Source: Cyanobacteria bacterium M_surface_10_m2_119 (lineage in GTDB: Bacteria; Cyanobacteriota; Cyanobacteriia; PCC-6307; Cyanobiaceae). Taken from it: a stretch of DNA of 64,000 nucleotides. Below, piece by piece: positions 46,801 through 55,704 of this stretch. The stretch covers positions 1 through 64,000 of the forward strand of contig VGPU01000003.1 in NCBI GenBank assembly GCA_016882525.1, read 5' to 3'. The position numbers were made by a program, and so were the translations under genes. Below the pieces are notes generated by a model that had not been told where the DNA came from, searched no databases, and worked only from the letters and a program-made list of their open reading frames with translations. How positions within the stretch are numbered: the stretch's first letter is position 1; each line of letters opens with the position of its first letter.

Positions 46801-47601
46801 GCCGATCGCCTTGGCGGCGCTGGCACTGGCGGCCAGGTTCTGCTCGAGGGTTTCGGCCTCGCGCGGCCAGAGGGCGCGGAAGCGTTGCCAGTTCCCCAGC
46901 CAGTGGTCCGCCAGCCGCGCGGCCAGGGGCGTCGCCAGTTGCCAGGTCTCGGGCAGCGGATCGAGCTCAAGGGCTGGATCGCCATCGAGGGCCTGCAGCA
47001 CGCTGGCCAGCCGGTCGGGGTCGATGCCGCGGTTGATCAGGCCCGCCAGATGGGCGCTGGGCAGGGGCAGCACCTGCTGCTGCCAGTAGTCGTGCACGAT
47101 CTGGCCGCGGCGCTCGGCGGCACCGTTCTCCAGGGCCACCGCTGGACCCAGCCCCGCCTCCAGGGCCTGCCGCTGCAGAGCGCGGCGGCAGAAACCGTGG
47201 ATGGTGGTGATGTCGGCGCGATCAATCTGCTCGAGGGCCAGCAGCAGGCGCCCCCGCAGCTGGGCGGAGGGATCGGGCCCCCGGGCCGCCAGCCAGTCCG
47301 CCAGGGGTTGATCGAGATCCGCGGGCAGCTCTGCCTCGCCCGGGGTGGTGGCGGCAGCCTCCAGCAGAGCCAGGGCCTGCTGCAGGCGCCGGGCGATGCG
47401 GTCGCGCAGCTCGGCGGCCGCGGCATCGGTGAAGGTGACCACGAGCAGCTGCTCGATCGCCAGGGGCCGCGGCCCCTCGCTCAGCAGCCGCAGCACCAGA
47501 TGGGCCAGGGCGAAGGTCTTGCCGGTGCCGGCGCTGGCCTCCAGCAGGCGGATGCCCGGGTCCAGGGGCATTCCGTTGGGCTCGAACGGGGGCAGGCTCA
47601 T
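43891..47601 (-). CDS. recB: Exodeoxyribonuclease V beta subunit RecB
   Basis: 1236 residues, overlapping recC by ATGA. N-terminal UvrD-type helicase: LLEASAGTGKTFALAHLVLR (Walker A), LLVVTFTDAAAAELRDRI, VMVGDPKQAIYRFRGGEL, VVTIHRSKGLEYPVVI. The C-terminal nuclease domain keeps the catalytic residues (TGSIDLVFRCGERWWVADWK, with Asp and DxK). Between them an acidic linker (residues ~930-970: DDGRDSDALSRDGEDPDDGEG) joins helicase and nuclease. The intact site predicts a functional Chi-regulated nuclease for double-strand-break repair. Confidence 0.94.
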   Translation of the reverse strand: MSLPPFEPNGMPLDPGIRLLEASAGTGKTFALAHLVLRLLSEGPRPLAIEQLLVVTFTDAAAAELRDRIARRLQQALALLEAAATTPGEAELPADLDQPLADWLAARGPDPSAQLRGRLLLALEQIDRADITTIHGFCRRALQRQALEAGLGPAVALENGAAERRGQIVHDYWQQQVLPLPSAHLAGLINRGIDPDRLASVLQALDGDPALELDPLPETWQLATPLAARLADHWLGNWQRFRALWPREAETLEQNLAASASAAKAIGNDYRPYRLKPKPDKVQAVDAWLTGLEQPPGYAELLERKELRESFHPGPVQKLESAAHGDDARLPQAELLATIAALVDGPAELVLLHFAHWGRAELTRRRERSGEMGYGQLLELLDPGDQGETALLRAVSGRYRAALIDEFQDTDPIQWRILQGAFGGDPPRHLLVMVGDPKQAIYRFRGGELATYRQAADQAAARYGLVENRRSSAGLIDGLNALMRPGLVRSRLEVPEVVCRARGACLTLAADELPLQLLELEPAQLEGQVAAFCQSLLERHLQLCKGDSQRPLEPGDLCLLVNTHREAEALRVALERRGLPSRLVNQGDVFASEGARALQRLLDALAAPGDPGRLRLLAASTLMGWSAERIRTAPLETWDGLADSLARLGERLPQQGLTAVVGQLLGSDALARLALRGRALADLQQAAELVQEQMHRQGLSTAAAADWLRNLRLQEDRDIPDAHRCRSDAAESAIAVVTIHRSKGLEYPVVICPTLWRGERSTRGGSASVGRRWRPPGSLRPRLDLHLNPHWGSGRDAALQHAEAERQEAERKAYVACTRARHLLVLGWAGGDQVETGNPLSPWLVDGEGDTLRELPLQRIDPAAHPPARERWLPDPPRGGLALGPRPQRNLDSRWGRASYSAWTHGAAALPPEARDDGRDSDALSRDGEDPDDGEGGRKPELKEQLREQQRDPATDQAPDTWPALGPLAQFPRGAGPGDALHRMLEQIDYPCLAHGALEGARTVVNRELDRAGLPADLAEGVITALEQLVQTPLGGDLGDLRLADLEPGSWLNEMAFDLPLAIPPGRVVRSSGLVEVFHRHPGGRFSSAYGRQLLGLNVASRGFLTGSIDLVFRCGERWWVADWKSNFLGQRDAQGTTLRCGPGDYGAEAMETLMAANHYPLQAHLYLVALHRYLRWRLPGYSPERDLGGYAYVFLRGVPGPLAGDPRSGVPGVLVERPPLARLLALDALLREGQP

Positions 47602-50600
47602 GGCTTCAGCTCCTGCCGCAGCTCCAGTAGTGGCCCGTGCAGCGCCAGGGCCAGCTCTTCCACCGCAGGGGTGAGCAACTCCGCCAGGGGCTGATCGCTG
47701 CCAAAGCAGAGGGCCAGGGCCGCTTCGCAGCGTTCCCCGGGAGTGCTGAATCCCCCCTCCCAGGCGTCACGCGCCTTGCTCCAGCCCCGGCCCTGGTTTG
47801 GTTTGGCCGCTTCCGCTTCGGCATAGGCCCAGCCCGTTTCCGGGGGCAGGGGCCAGCAGCTCAGGCGGTGCGCCTCGCGCCAGCCGCGCAGTTGCTCCAG
47901 CAGCTCGGCGGCGCGCGCGGGCGGTGGGGCGCTGAGTTGCTCCAGCAGGCGGAAGCGCTGCTTGTCGCGCCCCACCAGGGTGGCGCCGGCGGGGGCCTGG
48001 CCGGCGGCGGCTGCCAGGAGCAGCTCCAGCCACAACCGCAGGCGCTGCCGGCAGCGGGGACGGCCGGTGTGGGCGAGCACCAGCTGGCGGCCCCGCCAGG
48101 GCAGCACCGCTTCCAGCCCCCCCCAGCTCACCGCCTCCTGGCGGGCCGGCCCCAGCCGCTCCAGGCAGTCCTGCAGCGAGCGCCAGCGCGTCGCGAGCTG
48201 CTCCACCTCCAGCTCGCCGGCGGCCAGGGGCGGCAGCACGCCCCGTCCCCGCTCGAGGGCGGCCCAGTCGGGGTCGAGCTCCGGTGGCGGCAGGCCGTCG
48301 CCATCCAGCTGGGCTCGCAGCAGGGCGGCGCGGCGCCGTTCATCCAGCCGCAGATCCTCCAGGTCGCGCACCGGTTCCTCCCACTCCCGCGGCCGCAGGC
48401 CCAGCTCCTCCAGCCAACGGCTCTGGGGTGCCTCGATCCAGGCGCGCAGGTCGGCCCAGCCTTCGGCGGGGGTATCCGGCGGGGCCGGCTGGCCGCTGTT
48501 GCCGCCTGGTTCCAGCTGGCGCCAGGCCAGGCCCGCGACCGCCGCCTCGTTCGCGGTGTCCAGTTGGCGGCGGGCCAGGAGCAGGCGCCGGTCGCAGCTG
48601 GCCGGCGGCCAGTGGGGCTCCGCCAGGAAGTTGCGCCGCTCCAGGGGGCTGGCGGCGTGCTCGCGCAGGGGCAGCTGACCCTCCAGCTGGAGGGCCAGCA
48701 GGTCGAGCCATTGGCGCACCGGCGCGGCCGGCTCCTGGGCTTCACCGGTGCGTTCGTCGCGGTTGCTCCAGCTGATCAGCAGGTGTCCCCGGGCCGAGAG
48801 CAGGCTCTCGAGCAGCACGTAGCGATCCTGATCGCCGCTGCTCGGATCGCCGAGGCGGCGCTGCTGCTCCAGCAGGTGGAATCCCGGGCGCTGGCGCTGG
48901 CGCGGGAAGGCGCCGGCATCGAGGCCCATCAGCACCACCACCTTGTGGGGGATGGCGCGCATGGGCTCCAGGGCGCTGATCGTGAGCGCGCCGGAGCGGT
49001 GGCCAAAGCGACCGCTGCCCTCGCTCAGGCGCTCGGCCAGCACCTCCGCCACCACCGCCGCCTCCAGCAGCAGCGGGCTGGCACCCGCGATGGCGTTCCA
49101 GTCGGCCAGCACCGCCTGCAGGCTCTGCAGCTCCCACGCCCGCTCGCCGCCGTCGCCGAACAGGGCGGCCAGCTGGTCGCGCAGCCCGCCCACCCAGTCG
49201 GCCACGCTGCGGGCCTGCCCCAGCCAGGCCAGGCTCTGCTCCAGTTGCCGCAGCAGCGCCAGCCAGCGCCCCTGCTGCTCCAGGCTTCCCGCCATTGCCA
49301 GCGGGGCTGTCTCGGCCGGCGCCAGCCCCGGGGTGTCGGGCAGCACCAGCCCAAGCACCAGCCGATCGATCGCCCAGCGCAGGCTGTGGCGCGGGTCACC
49401 GCCGCGGGCACGGCCATCGAGCCCCCAGCGGAAGCCGCTGCGCTGCAGGAGCGCCGTGATCTCCCCGGCCTCCGCCGGATCAATCCCCTGGTGGGTCAGC
49501 AGGGGCGCACAGCCGAGCACGGTCTCCAGGGCCGTGGCGGTGAGCCGGTCCCCCGCCAGCTGCAGCAGGGCCAGCAGCCCCTGGCTGATGCCTGCCTCGC
49601 TCTGCTGGCTGCGGTCGGTGAGGCGCCAGGGCAGGGTCACGCCGGTGGCCTCGCTGTCGCCGAACACCGCTCCCACCAGGGGCGCGAAGGCCTCCACCTG
49701 GGGGGTCATCACCAGAATGTCGCGCGGTTCGAGTTCGAGATCGGCCGCCAGCAGCTGCAAGAGCCGGTCGCGCACGACCTGCAGCTGGCGCAGCCGTCCC
49801 GGACAGGCATGGAACTCCAACGAGCTGTCTGCAGGGCTGCGCTCCAGGGGTTGGTCCGTCTCCCCGGTGGCCAGCCGCTCCTGGAGTTGCTCCAGCAGGG
49901 TCGGGCGGTCCAGGGCCGCGCGGGCCGGCAGGAGGAAGGCGTCGTGGTCGTGCCAGGTGCCCGGCTGCGTGTCGCCGCTGGCCTCCAGCAGCTGCTGGAA
50001 CTCCGCTCCCAGCCGGCCGAAGCGGGCCTCCAGGCCCGGCACGGCGAGCAGCCAGTCGCTGCCCAGCGGCTCGCCGGCGCGGGCATCGTGGCGGTGCCAC
50101 AGGTCGCGGCAGGGCGTGAGCAGGTAGAGCTCCACCGCCATCCGCTGGGAGAGGGCCTGCAGCAGCTCCACCTGCACCGGCGCCAGGCTGCTCAGGCCGA
50201 ACAGGCGCAGGGGCTGGCCCGCTGACCTGGCAGCCTCTGTCCGCCGGCTGGCGGATGGGGCGGGCTCCTGCTGCAGCAGGGCGATCGCCTGCCGCGCCCT
50301 CAACCCGAAGGGCAGTCGCTCCAGCCGTTCGGCCAGCTGGCGCAGCAGCAGGGGCTGCCAGCGCAGGGGCTCGGCCAGCGGCGCTCCGGTGCCATCGAGA
50401 TCGCGGCCCTGGAGCCAGTCCTCGAGCATGGCGGGGCGGTAGAGGCCGTAGTCGTCGAGGGCGTCGGCGATGGCACGACCGAGCTGCCACAGAGGTGCAT
50501 CCAGCAGTCGGTGGTCGGCATCGCGCCGCTCCAGCCACTGCCGCAGCGGTGTCGCCTCCGGCGCCTCCAGCAGGGCTGGCAGCAGCTCCAGCACCGGCCA

Positions 50601-50930
50601 CACCAGGTTCTGCGCGCGCCAGGGGTCGGAGCCGGCGGGGGTCGCAGCGCTCCTGGTCTCAACAGCGTCCCCGGCCAGCAGCTGATCCACGAGCTCGCGC
50701 AGCCGGCCGGCGGGAAAGGGAAAGCGCAGGTTGGCGGCGATCCCGCCCCCGGGGGCGTCGGTGGGATCACAGATGCCCAGAGCGATCTGCTCCCCCAGCC
50801 AGCGGCTGGTGGGCCAGGTGTTCACCACGACCTGCACCTGTTCGAGCGGGCCCGGGGGCTCCAGGCGCAACCGGGTGGCCAGCACCTGGGCCAGCAGCTC
50901 GGCGCGGTTACTGCGGTAGAGGGTGAGCAA
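47598..50930 (-). CDS. recC: Exodeoxyribonuclease V gamma subunit RecC
   Basis: 1110 residues, ATG or equivalent at 50930. Recognisable RecC features are LTLYRSNRAELLAQVLATRL at the start, VVVNTWPTSRWLGEQIALG, IAANLRFPFPAGRLRELVD, ILVMTPQVEAFAPLVGAVF, and the inactive helicase core region VVVLMGLDAGAFPRQRQRPGF. RecC scans for Chi and holds RecB and RecD together. The metallophosphatase gene starts 18 bases beyond it in the same direction. First gene of recCBD; no ptrA-like protease between recC and recB, unlike E. coli. Confidence 0.92.
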   Translation of the reverse strand: MLTLYRSNRAELLAQVLATRLRLEPPGPLEQVQVVVNTWPTSRWLGEQIALGICDPTDAPGGGIAANLRFPFPAGRLRELVDQLLAGDAVETRSAATPAGSDPWRAQNLVWPVLELLPALLEAPEATPLRQWLERRDADHRLLDAPLWQLGRAIADALDDYGLYRPAMLEDWLQGRDLDGTGAPLAEPLRWQPLLLRQLAERLERLPFGLRARQAIALLQQEPAPSASRRTEAARSAGQPLRLFGLSSLAPVQVELLQALSQRMAVELYLLTPCRDLWHRHDARAGEPLGSDWLLAVPGLEARFGRLGAEFQQLLEASGDTQPGTWHDHDAFLLPARAALDRPTLLEQLQERLATGETDQPLERSPADSSLEFHACPGRLRQLQVVRDRLLQLLAADLELEPRDILVMTPQVEAFAPLVGAVFGDSEATGVTLPWRLTDRSQQSEAGISQGLLALLQLAGDRLTATALETVLGCAPLLTHQGIDPAEAGEITALLQRSGFRWGLDGRARGGDPRHSLRWAIDRLVLGLVLPDTPGLAPAETAPLAMAGSLEQQGRWLALLRQLEQSLAWLGQARSVADWVGGLRDQLAALFGDGGERAWELQSLQAVLADWNAIAGASPLLLEAAVVAEVLAERLSEGSGRFGHRSGALTISALEPMRAIPHKVVVLMGLDAGAFPRQRQRPGFHLLEQQRRLGDPSSGDQDRYVLLESLLSARGHLLISWSNRDERTGEAQEPAAPVRQWLDLLALQLEGQLPLREHAASPLERRNFLAEPHWPPASCDRRLLLARRQLDTANEAAVAGLAWRQLEPGGNSGQPAPPDTPAEGWADLRAWIEAPQSRWLEELGLRPREWEEPVRDLEDLRLDERRRAALLRAQLDGDGLPPPELDPDWAALERGRGVLPPLAAGELEVEQLATRWRSLQDCLERLGPARQEAVSWGGLEAVLPWRGRQLVLAHTGRPRCRQRLRLWLELLLAAAAGQAPAGATLVGRDKQRFRLLEQLSAPPPARAAELLEQLRGWREAHRLSCWPLPPETGWAYAEAEAAKPNQGRGWSKARDAWEGGFSTPGERCEAALALCFGSDQPLAELLTPAVEELALALHGPLLELRQELKP

Positions 50931-50948
50931 GGCGGGCCGGGTGGAGCG

Positions 50949-51635
50949 TCAGCCCCGGCCGCCGGCCAGGGGCTGACGCTCCCAGGCCATCCAGGCCGGG
51001 CATCTGAGGCTGGCGCTGGGCAGAGAACGCAGCCCTGGCACCGACCGCACCTCCTCGGTCTCCGGACAGTAGGCGGAGAGCTCGCCGCCGTAGCAGGCGC
51101 CGGTGTCGACCATCACGATGTGTTCGAGCCGGCGCACTTCGTGGCCCGGAGTGTGGCCGATCACCACGGTGCCGAATCGACCGTCGTAGGACTGCCAGAA
51201 CGGCGTGCGGATGCTCAGATCGGGCACCCATGTGTCGGGATCAAAGCCGGCGTGGGTCGCCAGCCAGCCCTCTCCCTGGTAGGTGAGGGGCAGCTGTTCC
51301 AGGCGTTCCAGCCACTGGCGGCTCTGGCGATCGCCCAGCTGGCGATAGGTGTCGCAGCCAGCCAGGGCCCGTTGGGCCTGCCAGTGGCCCGCGTGGAGGG
51401 CCTGCACCAGGTCGGCCTCATGGTTGCCCTGCAGCCAGATGGCCCGGCCACTGCTCACCAGGGTCCAGACCAGCTCCATCGTTTCAACGATGCGGGGGCC
51501 GCGATTGATCACATCCCCGCAGAAGACCAGGCGATCGCGCCCGGGAAGAAGGGCCACCAGGGACCGGAGGGAGTCGGCGCAGCCGTGAACGTCCCCGATC
51601 ACCCAATGGTGGCTGGGACGTGAGGGGGACGTCAT
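50949..51635 (-). CDS. Metallophosphatase (PPP-type serine/threonine phosphatase family)
   Basis: 228 residues from ATG 51635. The bimetal motifs are in order: HWVIGDVHGC (GDxHG), RLVFCGDVINRGP (GDxxxRG), IWLQGNHEAD (GNHE), LATHAGFDPDTW and VVIGHTPGHEVRRL, MVDTGACYGGELSAY. This is the bacterial PrpA/ApaH-like layout. Substrates can be phosphoproteins, dinucleoside polyphosphates or phosphate esters. It follows recC closely on the same strand but has no coupling overlap. Divergent from the gene at 51738 across 102 bases. Confidence 0.9.
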   Translation of the reverse strand: MTSPSRPSHHWVIGDVHGCADSLRSLVALLPGRDRLVFCGDVINRGPRIVETMELVWTLVSSGRAIWLQGNHEADLVQALHAGHWQAQRALAGCDTYRQLGDRQSRQWLERLEQLPLTYQGEGWLATHAGFDPDTWVPDLSIRTPFWQSYDGRFGTVVIGHTPGHEVRRLEHIVMVDTGACYGGELSAYCPETEEVRSVPGLRSLPSASLRCPAWMAWERQPLAGGRG

Positions 51636-51737
51636 CGGTCCGTCGCGTTGCCACCAGTCTTGCCTTTCAAAGCGCGGCTTGTCAGCCCCCGCAGCCGAAC
51701 AGCGCTGGTACGGTCGCCCCAGACGGCAAGGGGCGCC

Positions 51738-52100
51738 ATGGATCTTCAGTCGCTGCCGGTGAGTCAGCGGGTCAACGCCCTGGTGAAGGCGCTGAACGGG
51801 GCCAGGCGCACCAACGAGGCCCTGGCGCGCTGCAGCGACGGCGAGGCGATGCTGGATGTGCTGCTGGATGCCTCCGCCAAGCTCGGCCTCGGGCTCACCC
51901 GCGAGCAACTCGCCAACACTCCGCCGATCCGCGACTGGGTGTGGTGGAAGAACAAGGAGGCCCTGCTCACCATCGGAGACAACAAACCCCGCTACCAGCA
52001 GGACGGCGGCCAGGGCAGGCCCCCATCCCCCGGTGGCGGCGAGGGAAGCGAGGGGACAGCCGGAGACCAGCCCCGGCGTCGCTTTCTCGGCCTGTTCTGA
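51738..52100 (+). CDS. Unknown protein with Nif11-like N-terminal helical region
   Basis: 120 residues from ATG 51738. Residues ~1-85 are helical: SLPVSQRVNALVKALNGARR, CSDGEAMLDVLLDASAKLGLGLTREQL, PPIRDWVWWKNKEALLTIG. The pattern (helix, Ala-rich helix with LG, then TxEQL) recalls the Nif11 domain of cyanobacterial leader peptides, but length and the WVWWK part fit poorly. The C-terminal 30 residues are Gly/Pro-rich and end in RRRFLGLF. No double-glycine cleavage site followed by a variable core peptide is seen. Function unknown. Confidence 0.6.
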   Translation: MDLQSLPVSQRVNALVKALNGARRTNEALARCSDGEAMLDVLLDASAKLGLGLTREQLANTPPIRDWVWWKNKEALLTIGDNKPRYQQDGGQGRPPSPGGGEGSEGTAGDQPRRRFLGLF

Positions 52101-52131
52101 CTTCCGGGTCAACCCCCGCGGAGGGCGGCCC

Positions 52132-52449
52132 TCAGAGCGTGGCGAGGGCCTCGGGAATGGTCTCGGAGGGGGCGTCGAACCGCCCTTGAAGCACGAATTC
52201 GAGCCGCAGTTTCAGGAACGTGATGAACTTCTCGTCGGTGGAGACCACCGCTGCGGCGGGCCGGGCCACGGCCGTTGCGCTGCCGTTGAGGTCGCTGCTT
52301 TCCAGGAATGCCGGACGGCGCACCAGCCAGAAGTCGATCGCCTTGCCCTGTTCGCCGTAGTTGCGCACCCGCTCACGCAGCACCTCTTCGAGGGGCTCCT
52401 CCTCGCAGAGGAAGCGCTCGCTGGCGGCCACGAAGTGGTAGGTGGTCAT
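52132..52449 (-). CDS. MgPME-cyclase complex family protein (DUF2488/Ycf58-like)
   Basis: 105 residues, ATG overlapping the pdxJ stop (ATGA). It begins [30 protein letters not shown] and continues [15 protein letters not shown], which is the characteristic start of this cyanobacterial/plastid family. The family was linked to the Mg-protoporphyrin monomethyl ester cyclase complex of chlorophyll synthesis, but the molecular role is not settled. The C-terminus ([19 protein letters not shown]) is helical. Confidence 0.8.
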   Translation of the reverse strand: MTTYHFVAASERFLCEEEPLEEVLRERVRNYGEQGKAIDFWLVRRPAFLESSDLNGSATAVARPAAAVVSTDEKFITFLKLRLEFVLQGRFDAPSETIPEALATL

Positions 52450-53195
52450 GGGCGGGGGCTGCCGAACAGGGGATCGCGGCGGGGATTCTGGACCATCGCC
52501 TTCATCTCCCGCACCGCCTGCTCCAGCCCCACCGCCAGGGCGCGGGCCACGATCGTGTGGCCGATGTTCAGCTCCTCCATACCCTCGATGGCCGCCACCG
52601 GTTCGACGTTCTGATACGTGAGGCCATGGCCGGCGTTCACCCGCAGGCCGAGGCTGCGGGCGATGAAGCTGCCCTCGCACAGCCGGGCCAGTTCGCGCGG
52701 CTGCGCACTCCAGCCAGCCTCGGCGTAGGTGCCGGTGTGCAGCTCCACCCAGCGGGCCCCGGTGGCGGCGCTGGCCTCCAGCTGGGGGGCATCGGCATCG
52801 ACGAACAGGCTCACGGCGATGCCGGCGTCCTGGAGCCGGGCCACCATCGCCGCCAGGGTTGCCTGCTGGCCTGCCACATCCAGGCCCCCCTCGGTGGTCA
52901 CCTCCTGGCGCTTTTCCGGCACCAGGGTCACCATGTCGGGCCGGATCCGCAGGGCGATCGCCTCCATCTCCGGGGTGGCGGCCATCTCCAGATTCAGCCG
53001 GCTGCGCACGGTGGCCCGCAGCAGCTCCACATCCCGGTCCTGGATGTGGCGGCGGTCTTCGCGCAGGTGCACCGTGATGCCATCGGCGCCGCCCAGTTCG
53101 GCCAGCAGGGCGTAGGTGACGGGATCGGGCTCCACCGTGCGGCGGGCCTGGCGCACATTGGCGATGTGGTCGATGTTGACGCCGAGGCTGGCCAT
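52446..53195 (-). CDS. pdxJ: Pyridoxine 5'-phosphate synthase
   Basis: 249 residues. TIM-barrel motifs: [91 protein letters not shown], and [11 protein letters not shown] at the phosphate site. It closes the pyridine ring from deoxyxylulose phosphate and aminoacetone phosphate. Overlaps the MgPME-cyclase family gene by ATGA. Complete and typical length. Confidence 0.97.
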   Translation of the reverse strand: MASLGVNIDHIANVRQARRTVEPDPVTYALLAELGGADGITVHLREDRRHIQDRDVELLRATVRSRLNLEMAATPEMEAIALRIRPDMVTLVPEKRQEVTTEGGLDVAGQQATLAAMVARLQDAGIAVSLFVDADAPQLEASAATGARWVELHTGTYAEAGWSAQPRELARLCEGSFIARSLGLRVNAGHGLTYQNVEPVAAIEGMEELNIGHTIVARALAVGLEQAVREMKAMVQNPRRDPLFGSPRP

Positions 53196-53307
53196 GGCGG
53201 GAGCTGCGCTCGCCGGATCCTATGGACGGCTGCCGGCCCAGCAACTGCCCGAGGTCGAACAGACGGCGACGGCAGGCTCCCTAAGGTCTGGAGGTGATGG
53301 ATCGCCT

Positions 53308-54054
53308 GTGTTGACGGCGGAGACGGCCGAACCGACCGACAGGCTGCCTGCGCTCCAGGCCGGTGATGGCGATCGTCTGGTCAACACGCACGTGAGCCCC
53401 TGGCTGGGGCCGCTGGCGATGGTCACCACCCAGGACCTTGCCCTCCCCCTCTGGTTCCGCGAGATTCAGGTTGAGGGGCGCGGGTGTCTTCCCCCTGCTG
53501 GACCGGTGCTGCTGGCACCCACCCACAAGGCCCGCTGGGATGCCCTGCTGCTGCCCCATGCCGCGGGGCGACGGGTCACCGGTCGCGACTGCCGCTTCAT
53601 GGTCACGCTCGATGAGATGCGCGGTCTGCAGGGCTGGCTGCTGCGGCGCCTGGGCTGTTTTGCGGTGAACCAGGCCCGCCCCACCCTGGCGAGTCTGCGT
53701 CACGCCGTTGATCTGTTGGCCCGGGGAGAGCAGTTGGTCGTCTTTCCCGAGGGGCGGATCCGCCGCGAGGGGCCCGGGGCCCTTCGCCTGCACCAGGGGC
53801 TGGCGCGCCTGGCGGCCCTGGCGGCCAGCCGTGGGGTTGCCGTGCCGGTGTTGCCCGTGGGCATTGCCTACAGCCATGCACTTCCCCGTCCCTGTGGTCG
53901 GGCGGCTGTGGTCATCGGCGAGCCGATGTGGATCACTACCCCGGGCCGCGACGGGGCCCTCGCCTTCACCAGGGAGCTGGCTGCGGCGATGGCGGCCCAG
54001 GAGACCCGCGCCTGCGCTCTGATCGCTGCAGGAGCACACCGGAGCCCCCACTAG
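53308..54054 (+). CDS. plsC: 1-acyl-sn-glycerol-3-phosphate acyltransferase family protein
   Basis: 248 residues from GTG 53308 (TTG 53311 next); GAGGTG 12-17 bases upstream is a usable RBS. Acyltransferase motifs: LLAPTHKARWDALLL (HxxxxD), KxxxxRCxF-type block LGCFAVNQARPTLASL, VVFPEGRIRREGPGALRLHQGLARLA and VPVLPVGIAYSH. It acylates lysophosphatidate, feeding cdsA. No membrane helix is obvious. It is divergent from pdxJ, with 112 bases between the starts. Confidence 0.9.
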   Translation: MLTAETAEPTDRLPALQAGDGDRLVNTHVSPWLGPLAMVTTQDLALPLWFREIQVEGRGCLPPAGPVLLAPTHKARWDALLLPHAAGRRVTGRDCRFMVTLDEMRGLQGWLLRRLGCFAVNQARPTLASLRHAVDLLARGEQLVVFPEGRIRREGPGALRLHQGLARLAALAASRGVAVPVLPVGIAYSHALPRPCGRAAVVIGEPMWITTPGRDGALAFTRELAAAMAAQETRACALIAAGAHRSPH

Positions 54055-54081
54055 AGTTTGGCCACTTGCCCTTGCAGCGCT

Positions 54082-54612
54082 GTGCGCAGCCCCGACCGGC
54101 TCTTGAGTGGTGCGCTTCTGGCCTCCCTGCTCTGCATCGCCCCGACGTTCAGCCTGCCCGCCGCCGCCCAGCAGGCCCAGCCCGCCTCTGCAGCTGCAAC
54201 CAATCCCCTCAGCCTCGATGGGGTGCGTGCGCTGCTGGCCCGGGGGGATGCGGCGGCCGCTGCCGGTCGACTCACCGAGGCCCGGGGGTTCTACGACCAG
54301 GCCCGGGATCTCTCCCGCCGTCTGCTCGGCTTCTACAGGGATCTGAGCGGGTCCTTCCGTGGCCTCGATGCCCGGATTCCCCGGGAGATGGATCAGAAGG
54401 GACGCGAGACCCTCACCCTTCTCTCCCAGGCCAACCTGCGTCTGGCCGCGGTCTTCCGCCGGCTCAACCAGCCGGAGGTGGCCGTTCCCCTGCTGGTGGA
54501 GGTGGTGAAGGTGATGACGCCCACCAGTGAGGAGGGCCGCAAGGCCTACCAGGGACTGGTGGAGATCGGCTTCGTCGTCACCCCCTACACCGCTGGTCAG
54601 GCCGCCCAGTAG
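54082..54612 (+). CDS. Exported helical-repeat protein of unknown function
   Basis: 176 residues from GTG 54082 (a TTG at 54058 would add eight). A signal peptide ([23 protein letters not shown]) precedes a helical mature part with two TPR-like helix pairs: [33 protein letters not shown] and [35 protein letters not shown]. It is therefore probably a small lumenal or periplasmic scaffold. It follows plsC by 27 bases and precedes bolA by 34, all plus strand. Confidence 0.75.
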   Translation: MRSPDRLLSGALLASLLCIAPTFSLPAAAQQAQPASAAATNPLSLDGVRALLARGDAAAAAGRLTEARGFYDQARDLSRRLLGFYRDLSGSFRGLDARIPREMDQKGRETLTLLSQANLRLAAVFRRLNQPEVAVPLLVEVVKVMTPTSEEGRKAYQGLVEIGFVVTPYTAGQAAQ

Positions 54613-54646
54613 GCCCACTAGATTCCTGGCGAGTTTCTTTTGCCTG

Positions 54647-54880
54647 ATGGTGCAACCTGACCAGGTCAAGGCCGCCATCCATCGCGCCCTCCCCGATGCC
54701 GCCGTTGAGGTGGAAGATCTCACCGGTGGTGGAGATCACCTGCAGGTCAAGGTTGTGTCTGAAGCGTTTGCGGGGTTGAACCGCATCAAGCAGCATCAGC
54801 TCGTGTACGGGGCTCTCCGCCAGGAACTGGCGAGCGAGGCCATTCACGCCCTTGCCCTGCAGACTTCAGCCCCGGCCTGA
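54647..54880 (+). CDS. bolA: BolA family protein
   Basis: 77 residues from ATG 54647. BolA fold: [55 protein letters not shown], with the conserved His of the KQHQLVY motif that would co-ligate a [2Fe-2S] cluster with a monothiol glutaredoxin. The glutaredoxin gene lies 69 bases downstream, and such pairs act in iron-sulfur transfer or iron sensing. Complete and typical length. Confidence 0.93.
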   Translation: MVQPDQVKAAIHRALPDAAVEVEDLTGGGDHLQVKVVSEAFAGLNRIKQHQLVYGALRQELASEAIHALALQTSAPA

Positions 54881-54949
54881 TGCGTCCCGGGGCCAGCCTT
54901 CCTGGCCTGCACGCTTTTTCCCGTCTTTTCGTCCTTCCTCTGTTCCAAC

Positions 54950-55273
54950 ATGGATGCCACGGTCAAGCAACGGATTGAAACCCTGATTGCCAGCAGCCCC
55001 GTCTTCGTGTTCATGAAGGGCACCAAGCTGATGCCCCAGTGCGGCTTCTCCAACAATGTGGTGCAGATCCTGCATGCCCTCGGCGTGCCATTCGAAACCT
55101 TCGATGTTCTCTCCGACATGGAGATCCGTCAGGGAATCAAGGAGTATTCAGAATGGCCCACGATCCCCCAGGTTTATGTCAAGGGGGAATTCATCGGTGG
55201 ATCGGACATCCTGATCGAGATGTACAACTCTGGGGAATTGCGCGAACAGCTTGAGGTGGCGCTGGCCAGCTGA
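54950..55273 (+). CDS. grxD: Monothiol glutaredoxin, Grx4/GrxD type
   Basis: 107 residues, ATG. The active site is CGFS (PQCGFSNNVVQIL) with FMKGT before it, and the glutathione-binding WPTIPQVYVKGEFIGGSDI after it, the family signature. It holds and transfers [2Fe-2S] clusters, partnered by BolA. Codon usage and GC content are slightly lower than the surrounding genes in its first third, but not strikingly so. Confidence 0.97.
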   Translation: MDATVKQRIETLIASSPVFVFMKGTKLMPQCGFSNNVVQILHALGVPFETFDVLSDMEIRQGIKEYSEWPTIPQVYVKGEFIGGSDILIEMYNSGELREQLEVALAS

Positions 55274-55289
55274 TCCTGGCGCCCGGGCT

Positions 55290-55559
55290 TCAGAGATGGC
55301 GCCCGGGTTCGTAGAGGGTCCGGGGATCGCCATCGGCGCCGATGAAGCTGGAGGGATCCTGGATCCAGCGGTCCACCAGCTCTTCCAAGCGCCGCTGGGC
55401 CAGGGGATCGAGAACGGCGGTACGGCGGAGGGCGTGCAGGTAGCCGTCGGCGTAGAGACGCAGTTCCCCAGGCCCGTGGTGGCGGTGGGCCAGTTCCTGG
55501 CAGGCGTCGCACAGCGACTGGAAATGGCGAATGGCGTCCGGGTGCTGCAGCGCGGTCAT
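55290..55559 (-). CDS. Conserved cyanobacterial small protein (DUF6761-like)
   Basis: 89 residues from ATG 55559. Helical: HPDAIRHFQSLCDACQELAHR, LRLYADGYLHALRRTAVLDP, RRLEELVDRWIQDPSSF, ending in PRTLYEPGRHL. The LRLYxDGYLxALRxT pattern is the one I associate with a cyanobacteria-only domain family (DUF6761). No catalytic signature, no membrane segment. It converges on grxD with 16 bases between. Function unknown. Confidence 0.75.
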   Translation of the reverse strand: MTALQHPDAIRHFQSLCDACQELAHRHHGPGELRLYADGYLHALRRTAVLDPLAQRRLEELVDRWIQDPSSFIGADGDPRTLYEPGRHL

Positions 55560-55704
55560 CGTTGGGCGTGCCCTCGTGCCCATTGTGGCCCTCCCGTGCC
55601 ACCCGCGGTGGCTGCCCCGTCGGTGGTCAGTTGCAAAGGCAGCGGCTGATACCGGCCTGCCCTGGTCAGGTCCGTTAGCTTAGGCCTCAATCCGGGCAGA
55701 ACCG

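Noticed and set aside
47637..50225. 862-codon open frame on the plus strand
   Set aside because: Antisense to recC; low-complexity Gln/Ala/Gly-rich product with no domain.
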